Below, piece after piece: positions 10,912 to 23,400 of a DNA stretch of 64,000 nucleotides. The notes beneath the pieces are model-generated. The model did no database searches. It saw nothing but the letters and a program-made list of their open reading frames with translations, and was not told where the DNA came from. Origin of the DNA: Psilocybe azurescens (Eukaryota; Basidiomycota; Agaricomycetes; Agaricales; Agrocybaceae); the NCBI GenBank assembly GCA_023853785.1, contig JAJIRX010000681.1, positions 310,001-374,000 of the forward strand, given 5' to 3'. Numbering within the stretch: the first letter of the stretch is position 1; every line of letters starts with the position of its first letter. The position numbers were made by a program, and so were the translations under genes.

Positions 10912-13900
10912 ATGGCACCTTTGCGCTATGCTTCAGGACTGGGCCGTCTGGCCAACACATGTTTTCTCCGCCTTCGGGCTCGTGGATTGGCCAGCCTCAA
11001 GCAGCCAACTTCGCTGTTTGCACCCCTCGACACTTTCTCGGAACGCCACATAGGTCCTGATGACGCTGAAGCTTTTAAGATGCTTTCCCAACTAGGATAC
11101 GAGTCTATGGATGCGTTTGTTTCAGACACCGTCCCCCTAAGATCAGAGTTTCCACCCATTCTATCGACGACACTTCTATCCCATCATACAGTGAATCAGA
11201 GCTCAATATGAGAGCTAAACAACTGGGTGGCCAAAACAAGCCATTTAAGAGTTATATTGGCATGGGCTATCACTGTGCGGTTGTACCCCCTGTCATTTTG
11301 CGTAACGTACGTCTACAGAAGCCCTGATAGATCTCGGGAATCAGGTTTAAAATTTTATTTCTAGGTCATGGAAAATCCAGCTTGGTATACGCCCTATACT
11401 CCATACCAGCCGGAAATTGCTCAAGGTATAGTCATTTTCAGTTTGTAAATGATTTTGTTAATGAAGACGCAGGACGGTTGGAATCTCTGGTCAATTTTCA
11501 AACTATGGTTATGTCTTTAACTGCAATGGACATCGCAAATGCTTCACTCTTAGATGAAGCTACTGCTGCTGCTGAGGGAATGGTCATGGCATTTGTATCC
11601 GCGCCTAAAAGCGAACATTTGTTGTGGACCATGGGGTTACGAATCAGACCGTCGCGGTTCTCCGTACGCGTGCCAAAGGATTTGGTATCAATGTGGTCGT
11701 AGGCGATGCGGCTTCCCTCTTGGAAGACGCCCAGACTGGGCCTGACATCTGTGGCGTCCTCGTTCAGTACCCGGATGTAGATGGAAACATCAAGGACTTC
11801 GGCGCCCTGGCAAAGTCACACATTCACTCGGTGCACTCGTGGTCTGCGCAACTGACCTTTTAGCATTGACGAAAATTAAACCTCCTGGTGAATGGGGAGC
11901 GGACATTGTAGTCGGAAATTCTGCTCGATTTGGTGTACCAGCTGGTTATGGTGGTCCTCATGCAGCATTTTTGCTGTAACAGACAAACTGAAGCGTAAAA
12001 TGCCCGGAAGACTTATTGGCCGAAGCCGCGATACTCAGGGCAACCTTGCCTACAGGCTTTCTTTGCAAAGTGAGCAGACCATCTAGAGTCAAATTATATA
12101 CATCTTTACCATCATTGTGACCAGCTCGAGAACAACACATCCGTCGGGAAAAAGCTACTAGCAATATCTGCACAAGTCAGGCATTGCTCGCCAACATGGC
12201 GGCCATGTATGCAGTCTATCACGGGCCTGTGGGGCTTCAGCGCATCGCGACCAAGGTCCAAAAGTTCACTGAAGTTTTCAAAACCGCTGTTGTTGGCATG
12301 GGCTACAAACCTACGAATGCTTCATTCTTTGACACCGTCAGTCTGGATGTTTCAGTCGCTGGATCTGCCGAAGCCGTTCACGCGAAGGCGATAGCCGCTG
12401 GAATCAATCTACGGCACATTGATAACAAGCACGTTGGCGTCAGTTTGGATGAAAGCGTCTCCCCAGCTGATCTTGTTGCATTGGTGAACGTCTTTGCTTC
12501 GGCGGTCTCTTCAAAACACTTTACTTTGGACGAATTACGAGAACCGGAGGTTTCATCTATTCCTACGAGTTTGCAACGCACTTCGGAATATTTGCCTCAT
12601 CCTGTTTTCAACAAGCATCATTCGGAAACTGAAATGCTGCGTTATATTCACCATTTGTCTTCGAAGGATCTGGGTCTCGTTCACAGCATGATACCTCTGG
12701 GAAGCTGCACAATGAAACTCAACAGCACGAGTAGCATGATTCCCCTTACTTGGCCGGAATTCAGTTCAGTGCATCCATTTGCACCTTATGATCAAGTTCA
12801 AGGCTACCATCAGATTATCAAAGTTCGTCATGCACATTTAGCTTAACCTTTATCTCTGATATGATCTTTGACGCTAGGAGCTAGAAGACGATCTTTGCAA
12901 AATTACAGGGTTCCACGCAGCATCACTGCAACCCAACTCTGGAGCAGCTGGAGAATATGCTGGCCTTTCAGTCATTCGCGCTTACCATGAATCTCGCGGA
13001 GAAGGGCACCGTGATATCTGTTTAATTCCTTTGAGTGCACATGGCACAAATCCAGCGGTGTGTAGTGCACATTTCTTTTTGAACAACAAGCTTATTTTCC
13101 ATTTCAGTCCGCTGCTATGGCTGGCCTGAAAGTTGTTGCTGTCAAAGTTCATCCTGATGGAAATCTCGATCTCGGAGATCTGCAAGCGAAGTCAGAAAAA
13201 CACAAGGACAACCTGGCGGCTTTCATGGTAAGTGGTTTGCCATGCCAGATATAACACAAATACTAAAATCACTACAGATCACATATCCTTCTACATTCGG
13301 TGTATTTGAGGCAGGAGTTCAGGATGTAAGTCTAACCAACATCCTTCCGTGACCGCGGACTTTCTGACTAACATAAACCCAGGCTTGCAAAATTATACAT
13401 GATAACGGTGGTCAAGTCTATTTGGACGGTCAGTGTCATCTTCAGATTCCGTTATCCCAAATTCTGACTTTTCTTAGGCGCCAATCTCAATGCTCAAATC
13501 GGCCTCACAAATCCTGCAACATGTGGTGGTGATGTTTGCCACATGAATCTTCACAAAACTTTTGCGATGTAATTATGCTTTTGCATTATCCAGAATCGCG
13601 CATTGATGTTCATTGATGATTTTAGTCCACATGGAGGAGGAGGTCCAGGTGTCGGGTAATTGTTTTTCTCTAGAATTTGTGGGCAATTTAACTGATATCC
13701 TTGCTCTAGCCCAATTTGCGTTGCTGAGCACCTTGCACCATTCCTGCCCAATCATCCTGCCATGCCAGTACGTGGAGCTCAAGCTATCGATGCTGTTTCA
13801 GCTGCACCTTTTGGTAGCGCATCCATAAACATTATCTCTTGGGCGTACATCAAAATGCTGGGAGGAAGTGGACTCGTAGAATCATCCAAAATCGCTCTCC

Positions 13901-14712
13901 TAAATGCAAATTATATGGCTTCTCGACTCCAAGGCCATTATAACTTACGGTATAAGAACGAAAATGGCCGTGTTGCCCACGAACTTCTTATTGATCTCGC
14001 TGAATTCGACAAAGCTGCCGGTCTAAAGGTTACAGACTTTGCGAAACGTCTGCAGGTTCGTTAGCACGGGTTACGCTCACATTTAAGGATATTCTCTAAA
14101 CCCTAGTTTTAGGACTACGGTTTCCACCCACCGACATGTTCATGGCCGATACAAACATGCATGCTTATTGAGCCGACGGAATCAGAAACTTTGGAAGAGC
14201 TTGACAGGTACGCCATTTTATTGTCAACCTCTTGGTACTTGTAATGATTTTCTCTAGATTCTGTGATGCCATGGTCGCAATTCGTAAAGAAGCCGAGGAT
14301 ATTATAACAGGGAAACAGCCTAAAGACAACAACCTTTTGAAGAATGCACCCCATCCTATATCTGTTATTGTCTCGTCTGAACAAGACTGGAATAGGTTGG
14401 CCCCTCCTTCACATGTGTCTTTTTAATATTTCTCATACTGATGTACAACCGCAAAAGGCCATATAGCCGTGAACAGGCCACATACCCATTGCCTTGGCTA
14501 CGAGAAAAGAAATTCTGGCCAACCGTTTCCAGGATTGATGATGGTGAACCTTGTCTGCAACTTTCATTCTAGCATTCACTGATAACGAACTGTGTAGCTT
14601 ATGGAGATCTTAACCTTATTGTGAGTGGTTTCATCCATGGAAAGAGAATGTTTGACTCAAACACTATTTTCATTAGTGCGACTGTCCAACTGTAGAAGAG
14701 ATGACTCAATAA
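10912..14712 (+). CDS. GLDC: Glycine dehydrogenase (decarboxylating), P protein, mitochondrial
   Basis: This PLP enzyme decarboxylates glycine and passes the aminomethyl group to H protein in the mitochondrial glycine cleavage system. The N-terminus [20 protein letters not shown] is basic, with few acids, as expected of an import signal. Family landmarks follow: [62 protein letters not shown], then [20 protein letters not shown]. The PLP lysine is in HMNLHKTF (near 13555), followed after an intron by [10 protein letters not shown]. The C-terminus [11 protein letters not shown] is typical. Frame breaks lie at a C5 run (11133-11137), near 11610, near 11829 and at a T5 run (11968-11972). GLYDH genes sit near MAT-A in other Agaricomycetes. 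Confidence 0.95.
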
Positions 14713-14879
14713 ATGAGCACAACCACTAGACGATTAGACGATTAGATAGACTCTTTTTTTGCTTTGCATGGGCTCTCTACTCCTCTAGACGGCTCGCCCA
14801 GCCTCATTTGCGTTGCTCAACCACGCATCTTACACCTGTATTTTTATATCGATCAAGCACTTTTACTTCGCATAATATA

Positions 14880-16393
14880 TCACGATTTTCGTATTTCTTC
14901 TGGTAAACGTTCCCATAGCTGAGGAAAGTCCTTTTCTACTCGATGCAAAAATCACGGGAAAGGTCGTTTCTTTTGCGAACTTGTCAAGGAGCGTGACAGT
15001 GACGACATTTGGCTCCTTGCCGTGCTTGGGTATCTCGACAAACGCGACATTGAGAGCCTCGTCAAATCTGCCCCCGACAAAGACATTCTACCCAAGTATT
15101 CCAGTTGCGAAGATCCAATCTGAACCCAGCCCTGGCTACTTTCTTGAGGATTACCCTCGCTCTTTCTACTCGATCAGCGTAGCCACAAGCGTCAAGCATG
15201 ATGTTTACAGTGATTTGGTCGTATCTCCCGCTCATATACATCATATCCCACAATCTGTATGCATCGCCAAAACAACCTAGTCGCTGATATGCATCCATGA
15301 GTTGATTCAATAGCATTGGGGTGGGTGAAAATGAGGCATCCAGGGTGAGGAAGTCGTGAACTCTGCGGATCGTCGAAACAAGGCGAGGAAGCGCCTCCGC
15401 AGCGTGGTCCTTTGGGCCAGCTTTGATTAGTTTCCCGGCCATTATAGTGACATGTTTTACAATCAAGCCATAGATTTCGGGTGAGATGGGGATCCTTTGA
15501 AGTCGCATGTCGTTGACAATGCTAAAGTACTGTGTAATCAAGGGCACATCCAGGGAACCCACGAACGACATCCTGCAATACTCTTGTAAGACTTCGAAGA
15601 ATCCAAAAGCGTCCAGATGTGATCGGTTTTCGCGATAAACTGGGAGTGCCTCTGTGAAGAGTCGTTTTTGTTGCATTTCGATGCGAATTTTAATGGTCGC
15701 GACCGAATTGGTATCTGTTGGGAGACCTCGGCTCTCCATATCTCCTATGAGCGAGAATATTATAGGAACATGCTTCTTTTTGTCAGGAGATAATAGCAAT
15801 ATCCGGAAGATACGGTCGTAAATGCGTCCGTTAGGTCCTGCCGAACCATCCAGCATTGATGAAATTGGATGGGCGTCTATAAGTTCGCGGTAAATTTCCA
15901 GTGCTCTATCTGCAGAATCGGCAGTGTTTTCCTGACCAAGGGACTTCAATAGTGGGACGACCAGTCTCGCATCAGGAACGATTCCAGCCTCCTTGGCCTT
16001 GACGTAGATTCGGAAGGCTTCAACACTTCTTCCCAATCTTACACAATTGTTCATGACAATAGTGTAATGTTTAGCATTGAGATCCACACCTAGCTGCTTC
16101 GCAACGCGCTGAATTCCGGTGTACGAGTGTACAGGACGCATTGCGGTGAGAGTAGGATCATACTGCGTAGAGTCAGGGTCATCGTTTGTAGCGTCCTCTT
16201 CGAATGGGGTAGTTAGACCCTCAGTTGCTTCGATGGTTGCGGGTGAAACCAATGAGTCGATCTCCTTGTTTAGATTAAGGTCGGTCGATTTCGAGACGAT
16301 GCTCAAAGGGCGCGAAAGGACATTGTGGGGCGGAGCACGAAGGAAGAGACGAATACCTGCAGATCGTATTAGGGCCCTACGAGCGACATTCAT
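14880..16393 (-). CDS. Mitochondrial pentatricopeptide-repeat (PPR) protein
   Basis: One long exon encodes about 500 residues. The start MNVARRALIRSAGIRLFLRA is arginine-rich, as in mitochondrial import signals, so the ATG at 16393 is preferred over one further upstream. Helical pairs of PPR type follow, such as YTIVMNNCVRLGRSVEAFRIY, LLNQLMDAYQRLGCFGDAYRLW and ITVNIMLDACGYADRVERAR. PPR proteins bind organellar RNA; the target is unknown. The frame breaks at a C5 run (15071-15075 on the + strand). Past it the protein reads GRFDEALNVAFVEIPKHGKE, and after a second break near 14950 it ends KDFPQLWERLPEEIRKS. It is divergent from Sec61 gamma, with 203 bp between the starts. Confidence 0.8.
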
Positions 16394-16596
16394 ACGTGTA
16401 TACTGACGAAAATATGAGCATATGTGGCAAAATAATTGCAACTGAGAGAGCACACCTGTTCGAACTCTGCAAAAACCTGGAAAAGTGCCGAGTGCGACCA
16501 AAGTTGCTGCATAACGTGTCCAATAGCGTGGGAAATGCTATTATTGCAACGCCAGCACACTTGGCTTGCTCTCTCTTATTCCTTTATACTACAACT

Positions 16597-17023
16597 ATGT
16601 CTGACAAAATCCGCGAGTTCGTTGACGTTCCACAGCAATTCATCCGTGATGGAAACCAGGCAAGTTATCCTTCTCTCTCAACGCAAATATACCCCGCCTG
16701 ACATCTAATCTCTCAGTTCCTTGCACGTTGCACAAAACCTTCGCAGAAGGGTTCGTAATAATCACATTGTGTCGTCTCAATAACCTTAACTGGGCATTGT
16801 ACAGAGTTCACCCAAATCTGCAAAGCAGTAGCAGTCGGATTCGCAGTCATGGGTTTCATTGGTTACTTTGTGAAGCTAATTCACATCCCAATGTGCGTTT
16901 CCTCGTTTCTATCTCATAGCCCTGTGACTAATATCATCTGTTCAGAAACAATATCCTTGTGTATGTCCGCTTTCTAAATATCCCCCAACTCTACTCATTT
17001 CTGGAAATAGTGGTGGAGCTTAA
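16597..17023 (+). CDS. SSS1: Protein translocon subunit Sec61 gamma (SSS1)
   Basis: This small tail-anchored subunit clamps the Sec61 channel in the ER membrane. Exons 16597-16659, 16717-16750, 16805-16892, 16946-16960 and 17011-17023 give exactly 71 codons (70 residues), the usual family length, with no frame error. It starts [20 protein letters not shown], continues [22 protein letters not shown], and has the single membrane helix [23 protein letters not shown] before the final GGA. Two features are odd. Intron 1 starts with GC (CAG|GCAAGT) rather than GT. The last two coding exons are only 15 and 13 bases long. Confidence 0.96.
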
Positions 17024-17230
17024 TCTGCCTGTATCATGTATTTATTGGATTGTATCTTCACTTAATGGAAAACACACGCTACTTCATGCGCTAGCAACAC
17101 TCGTGATTTTTCTGCGACTCCTTCAAGTTTTGGAATTCGAGACTTGTAACATAATTTCGGTCTATAATACATTGGTGGAAGCCCACATGCTACACCCTAT
17201 CCGTAATAATGGTATCAGGCGTGGACGGAG

Positions 17231-18796
17231 CTAGATTAACACTAACGTCGCCATTCGGACCATGCTTTTGCAATGCAAGCATGCTATCGTCTGAATGTGA
17301 TTCTTTCCTGTTTTTCGCCAGAAGCACCACACAAGAACGACATTCTGATAATCGTCAATTTGGTTGATATTAAAGTAAAATAAGAGGCTATACCTTCTGT
17401 GTGGCGAACAACAAAAGGCCACCATTGACACTATCTCGCTCGTGAGCGAAAAATGCGTGCGATAGCTGAAATTCAAGAACTTACAACCAGCTTGTATCAT
17501 ATAGGCCCAAGGTTGGATTGCACCAGAAAGAAAGACCAGACTAGCACTAATGATAAAACACGTCACAATAATGTTTGACAGCTGGAGATTAGTGTCGCTT
17601 ACCCAAAGGTCACCAAAAGATACACGTTGAAGAGACTAATTCTTATGATCAGTCCTAGGGACGTAGAGCGGCTCGCCAGTGGAAAGCTGTTGACTATGCG
17701 CCGTCTTGCTAAATAGTAGCGAATTGCGATGGCGGCTGTGAAACACACTTTAGGATACATCGTGTCAAGGCGATATAGTTATACTTACTTTCAAAACCTA
17801 GCATCAAAATGAGAATAGCAACGGTGGACAAAGGAACACTCCAACGGCGGCTTAAAGTCGTGCTTGAGAAGTGTGATATGTTGAGGGATATCAAAATAGC
17901 CTTACAATGGAACACCAGTAACAGTGCAGTAAAGACCATTGGTGCGGTCAAGAATGTGAGGAGTCCTGACTTGCAGCTACAAATAACAATTGTTCGGCTT
18001 AGAAAAGACAACAGAGCCGAAAGATTCAGAACACTCACCACCGCAGATACGAGCGAAAAATTATAAATACAATGTAAGGTAAAGAGATCGTCTGTGGTAT
18101 GGATTTTAACAATGAGACCATAACTGTGGACTGGAGGCATATATTGACTACTCACAACAATAAGGGTGGCTTTCTCTGAACATTGTCGACCTCGATATAT
18201 ACGTCGTGATATTGGATCTCGAATGGTTCGCCATATCTATTCAGATCAAGTTCACCATTGGAACATCCTCGAAGCGCGATAATAAATCCACTAACTTGAA
18301 ATACGACCAGAAATGTCCCAACGCCAGCCCTAGAAACACGATGATGAAATTCAGGGTAAGAACGACCAGTGAGGGCTGGGCTGTTTACATAGGAGGAGCG
18401 CCATTGAGCATCGCAGCCTGAGTGAAGCACAATGGCGTTGACGCAGTATGCGAGCTTCCACTCAGGGACCTGTGAAGTGACAATTGAAAATAAGAACTTT
18501 ATAATCCTAAGTATGCGATTATGCTTACACAAGAGTATACGAAATCGAGTTAAGGACCCATGCAACACAAAAATTAATAAGTGCAGGTTGACGAGGTATG
18601 TTTGACGAAACGAGGAATGTGATGATGAGCAAAGGCAATCCGACAAGACCACCACCGACATGGAGGGCTAAAAAACAGGCCGAAGTTCCCCAAGACGAGC
18701 CAAGGAAGCTGCTCGTTGTGCACTCGCTACAAAGTTTCCACGAAATTTTCAGCTTGGTTCAGCAAGCAATGTCAAGAACTCACTTTCATCAGCCAT
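17231..18796 (-). CDS. Seven-helix integral membrane protein of a basidiomycete family
   Basis: The gene has at least seven exons. Assembled pieces read SLARLGEL, then ACFLALHVGGGLVGLPLLII, TFLVSSNIPRQPALINFCVAWV, LCFTQAAMLNGAPPM, AGVGTFLVVFQ, TISLPYIVFIIFRSY, TTLSRRWSVPLSTVAILILM, IVNSFPLASRSTSLGLIIRIS and VNGGLLLFATQKNDILVW. This order resembles a multicopy Agaricomycete family of receptor-like seven-helix proteins with no assigned ligand. The stop at 17231 is in the frame that fits the last exon. The start at 18796 (MADE) is a guess, because the first exon needs a one-base correction near 18690 to join. An apparent stop after APPM is removed by an intron with donor GTAAAC. Confidence 0.6.
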
Positions 18797-19259
18797 TCAG
18801 TTCTGATATTTTACATGAGCGATGCTCATTAGCACTAAGGGATGTATGGGAGAAAAAGCTAGCCAGGTCACCGTCAATTTCTATAGTGAAAACAGCTTTG
18901 ACAGAAAGAAAACAGCCGAGAATCAGGTGGGCTTGGGGCTTCATACAGAAGGGCATATCAGGGCATATCGGTTGAATGATCGAGCTCAAAAATCATAAAC
19001 AAAAGTCTGGACCTTAACCGCATTTGTCAAAAGACTCCGAATTTAGTGAGCTGATAAGATAATGTGGGGTTGTTTCCTTGCTTGCAAGGGTTGTAGGAGG
19101 GTCAAAATTCTTTCGTCTAACAAGCATTGCAACATTTTAACATCTTTACATACATGTGACCGAAAGATAAGATACAAGCAGGGAAATCCCCGTACCTTGA
19201 TCATGAATGATAAGTGTGTGAAGATATTTCCAATTTAAATTCGAGTTCTATTCTACGTG
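18797..19259. other. Non-coding stretch between the seven-helix gene and the Helitron relic
   Basis: This 463-bp AT-rich stretch has no supported gene. It probably holds the promoter of the seven-helix gene and possibly flanking Helitron sequence that has decayed. Confidence 0.4.
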
Positions 19260-19810
19260 TTATGACATCTGAGGCTGTACTACCTGTTCATACCACATCT
19301 GTGTTTGCCTATCCATCCCATCTCTCGTCCTCCTGAAGCAATGTCCAATCATGTTGCTTCTCAAACAACTTATCGTCAAAATCCCTCAACAACCTAATTG
19401 AGTCCCGCCCTGAACTCCGTGATAGTGAAACATAAAGATTGAAGAGACTGAGTCCTCCTGTCGGGGAGTTGCAATATCCACGATCACATATAGAATCGTT
19501 TGACCTTGTGACCGATAATCTGTGAAAGTATATGCTGCCGTTAGCGGATATTGTTTCCTTTTACGGTGCGCTGAACCATTTTCCTCCCTACGTTCACTTT
19601 AATACGGTAAGTTGTTGATGTTGCCTTGATTGGTATTACATAGTCATCCAACCCTTCAAGTTTAGTAGCCTCATTTGCATCAACTTGACGAGGAAATATG
19701 ATGGTAGGTACTTCAACCTAATAACAGCATCATTTCTGTTAACTGGAGGTTCATCAGGATGAAGAACAATGTCGACGATTTTACCATGCGCTCCATCTGT
19801 GAATGTGACC
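19260..19810 (-). mobile_element. Helitron PIF1-type helicase, C-terminal relic
   Basis: Read across frames on the minus strand, this stretch gives TFTDGAHGKIVDIVLHPDEP, LEGLDDYVIPIKATSTTYRI, LTAAYTFTDYRSQGQTILYV, GGLSLFNLYVSLSRSSGRDS, LLRDFDDKLFEKQHD and a C-terminus DRQTQMWYEQVVQPQMS before a TAA at 19260-19262. These match the end of the helicase domain of RepHel proteins from Agaricomycete Helitrons; LFNLYVSLSRS is the late SF1 helicase motif. Several frame changes are needed, and the protein is missing everything upstream of about 19810 (no Rep domain, no Walker A motif). It is therefore a 5'-truncated copy, not an active gene. Confidence 0.72.
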
Positions 19811-20480
19811 CAGGGGACGTATCACCAACCAAGCGGGCCAAAATGTCCTGAAAGGTATGTAAACTGTTCAATTTCTTTTGCAAGTAACTAACTTTTTGCT
19901 GTTGTAAAGCTAAATAATTTTTATCAATACTCAAGTTATATCCTAGTTTTCAGAATTGTCTTTGACGGCTTATTGACAGCTTATATACATTCACAAATTT
20001 AATAAAAGTCACTCAGCTTTTGTCTTTGTCAATGGAATTGAATATTGAAAACCTTTCATCATCCCGTGTGGTCTGATTACCCAACTCGGATAACGCAAGG
20101 GCAAAGCCCCGAACGAACTTTCTGTAATGTTGTATTTGCCAAGCAGGTGTGAGCCGCCAGCGGCGGCATTCACTCTAGTGAGGGATCGTGCCAGGAAATG
20201 TTGTCTTCTTTATACAGTACCGACGCTATTTTAGAATCTTCGCCATGTGCAAGAGCCTCAAAAATACACATCGGTAGTCTGACTTTCGCTGTTAGGGTTA
20301 CAGCTACCGGATTTACTTTAGTCGGGCAATCGATAGCGGACAGCTAACAAAAATGGACGCACACTGCGCTTTGTGGCGTATTTTGGACTTAGACAGGTCT
20401 CATCGGGCAATATACAAACAGCACCGGCGTTCTTGCCTCACTTAAAGTAACGTTTCAAAAATAAACGAGGCTTTTGTCTA
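19811..20480. other. Probable decayed transposon sequence, no gene
   Basis: This is the region between the truncated helicase and the COG1 stop. Apart from the hairpin at 20153-20179, it holds no coding sequence I can support. Given the two Helitron signals, much of it is probably inserted sequence. Confidence 0.4.
20153..20179 (+). mobile_element. Candidate Helitron 3' terminus (hairpin plus CTAG|T)
   Basis: A perfect 6-bp stem GCCGCC/GGCGGC with a 3-base loop (20153-20167) is followed seven bases later by CTAG and then T (20175-20179). A GC-rich hairpin shortly before CTRR, with a host T next, is the standard 3' end of a Helitron. The element would extend leftwards from here. Its matching 5' TC end was not identified. 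The helicase relic nearby lies on the opposite strand, so the two may be from separate insertions. Confidence 0.45.
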
Positions 20481-23400
20481 TTAACGGTCCACATTGCCTA
20501 CTAGCAACAATCCAAATCGAGGACTAGGTTTGGCAACATCGATAGCAGACTGTTGCACCTGTCCTGTGGAAGAGACACCGAGTTGTAAGAAAGGTGTGTC
20601 GAACACTGGCACGGAAGGGGGCGGAATGACAACGGAAAGCAGGGTTTGACTTCTTGCCAGATATTCTGATGCAGTTTTCTCGATATCAATCCGGACAGTC
20701 TCATCGTGGACCTATGGGATTATTATATCATGTTAGACAGGAATTCTGAAATTTAAGTTACGCTATACGTACGGAAGTCTTCAACTTTTCATAAAGGAGT
20801 TCAGATATATCAGCCCAGGCTTCACCGTGGAGATTGGATATCTTGTGGAGGAATGCAATGTCGTGTGCATTCTGTTCTCCATCAGGCTGATTTTCCTTGA
20901 GCCATGATATAATTAGAGAGCGCAAAACGTCTTGTGCTACAGAACTTTGTCGTGTTGGGTCATGGAAGATACCTAACTGGTGTACACTGTCACACACGGA
21001 CATCAACGCTTTGAACACTTGAGGTGAAGGACCGGCTGCATCACAACAGTCAGATAGCCGAAGAGATGATAGAGGAACGATCATACCTGATACTTGCAAA
21101 GGCCGCTTCTGAAGACTTGGTCTCCATTCCTGAAGAATTTGGTTGATAGTAATCTCGCACCACGTTCGAACCACCTTTTCATTGATCGAGATCATAGTGC
21201 ACTTAAAATCTGAAAGCCAGATTAAAAGGAGGACAGAGGACTAGCAAGTTCAAAAACCGACCTCGAGCAGATTTTTTGTCACATCCAATGTCACGAATGA
21301 ATAAAGAAAAGTAGGCAAGATCTGCTGTAACTCTGCTTAAGAAGGCCAATCCAACGGGATGTGGGGCTGGAGAAATGATATCAGTAAAGAAATGACTCAC
21401 CCAGCAAATAAGAAATGACTCACCAGAGGATTCTACAGCCTGTGTGGCTGTTTCATTGATAAACGACGAAACATTAGTCGACAGGGCAGTGGCATTTGGT
21501 TGGTATGTCTCTGTAAGTTGTTGTATCAGTGACCTGTAAATAGCGTAAATAAGACATAGAATAGGATGGCTATGAGACCTCGTACGCTGTCTTTTCGTCC
21601 CCTCCACCTTTAAGATGCATAAAGTCAAGCTGTATAACCCGCACACATTGTTCAAGGGTAGAAATGACATTGTCGAGTTGTAATGAGCGACCGACTAGTT
21701 GTCGTTTCAATGATGTTTGATATTTTTGGAATGGTGCTCCGACGAATGATTTAAGGGTTTGAGAAAGTACTGGTATGGGTGTGGGCTGGAACAAGAAATC
21801 GACGGCAGAGACATCTGTCATAGACAGTCAGCGATAACGATAAAGATGGCGTAAAAATGAGTCCAACCTGGAGTGGTGTCGCTTTCTGGAGAGAAGACAT
21901 TTTCCCTTAAGCGTTTCTTGCAAATAACTTCTGTCTCTGACAGTGTCCTTTGCCATATTTCTGTAATTCTCTTACGGCAAAGAGAATCGAGATTGGAGAC
22001 AACACTTTGTTTCTCGGCTTCGTTGAGACCTGATCCTGTAATGCACCGTTTGATCGAATTCCGTAGAGTCCAGACATCCTTCACCGATTGCAAACCAGAA
22101 AACCATTTCTCTGCAGCCTGATGCCATTGCGCAGAAGCATTGGTAAACCATTCTTTCAACTTTTGTAAAAATTCGGATTGTGACAAAGAGATCGAAGATG
22201 AGTTGAGGTCGACGTAAGGCGCATAAGTCCGCAAGTTAGCTGGAAGCAATTGAAAGTTTGCCGAAGACGTGAGGTGGGTGAGGAGAGATTGCGTGGAAAG
22301 ACGCAATTCTTCTGGGAGCGATTGTCGGTTGTCATCCGTTTCGGAAGATTCTCCTTGAATTGATTCCAACACACGATATATAAGAGACGGGCGGGATGGT
22401 TCATCTTCGAAAATAGTCCTTACGGTGTAGACTGTTTGGGAGATTGTGTTGAATGCGTTTTTCATGATTTGAGTCACTTCTCTCACTGGCACTGTTTGGG
22501 AGGGTGGAATGTGCCCATTACCATGTAATGAAGCACTGGAATCAGGCTCTGTGTTCCGCGATAGAAGCGTTTTCAAGGACTTTGAGCGCTGCAGAAATAA
22601 AGCAGAGAGGGTCTCATTTAACGGTCTCGAGTCTAAAAGATGAAGAGTAACAAGAGTGGCACAGGTATCCTGTCATACGACTCATTTAGTGGACATTCAA
22701 CACATAGAGGATAGCCTACCGAATTCGACTGAGATGACTCCCGCAGCGACAACGTAGATTTGTGAACAATTTGCGAGCGGAATTGAGACACCACATCCCA
22801 TTGACGCTGTACAAGCGGAAACTCGGTCTGGCAAAAGGCCGTCGGTCAGACACAATTTTGACCAGCGATGCAACGATGGAACCCACCAAAACATCAACAC
22901 CTTCGCTGACCCATGACTGCTCATCATTTTCGTCATTCCTTACAAGTGCTCGGTGGACAACACGGGCCAACAAAAACAGCCAAGCTGCCTGAAAGTATTT
23001 CTTGCGTTCTATTAGACGCCATAGATGCTCTGGCGCGTCCAATAACAATTTCATGTGGGCAGAAAGCACCTGCAAGGTAAGGAGATGCATGTCTAGGTGC
23101 GGATGAATATACATTCGCATGCGTGTATGGTTGAGCAAATATAACGCACCGTCTATTCCATCTATTGCGGCAGTTTTTGGCGGAGCCGGCAGTGTATGCT
23201 GAGATACGATTGCTTCTCTACTCTCTTCGATGGCTCTTAGCACGCGACGGGATGACGAAGCAATAGAAATTATGGATGATGATGCTTGCAGTAGATCCCG
23301 ATAGCGTTCGCTATTCTTCATTCAGGCTTTTCATTGGCAGAAGGGAAAAAGATACATACCCAACCATGAGCCGTAGTTCCTCTTGTTTCGCCTCAGCATC

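Noticed and set aside
18390..18400. In-frame stop after APPM in the seven-helix gene, first read as a sign of a pseudogene
   Set aside because: A normal intron (donor GTAAAC, acceptor TTCTAG) removes it and restores MAGVGTFLVVFQ.
18152..18661. A 169-codon open frame on the minus strand in the seven-helix gene
   Set aside because: It runs through introns and the wrong frame of the seven-helix gene; the spliced reading matches the protein family better.
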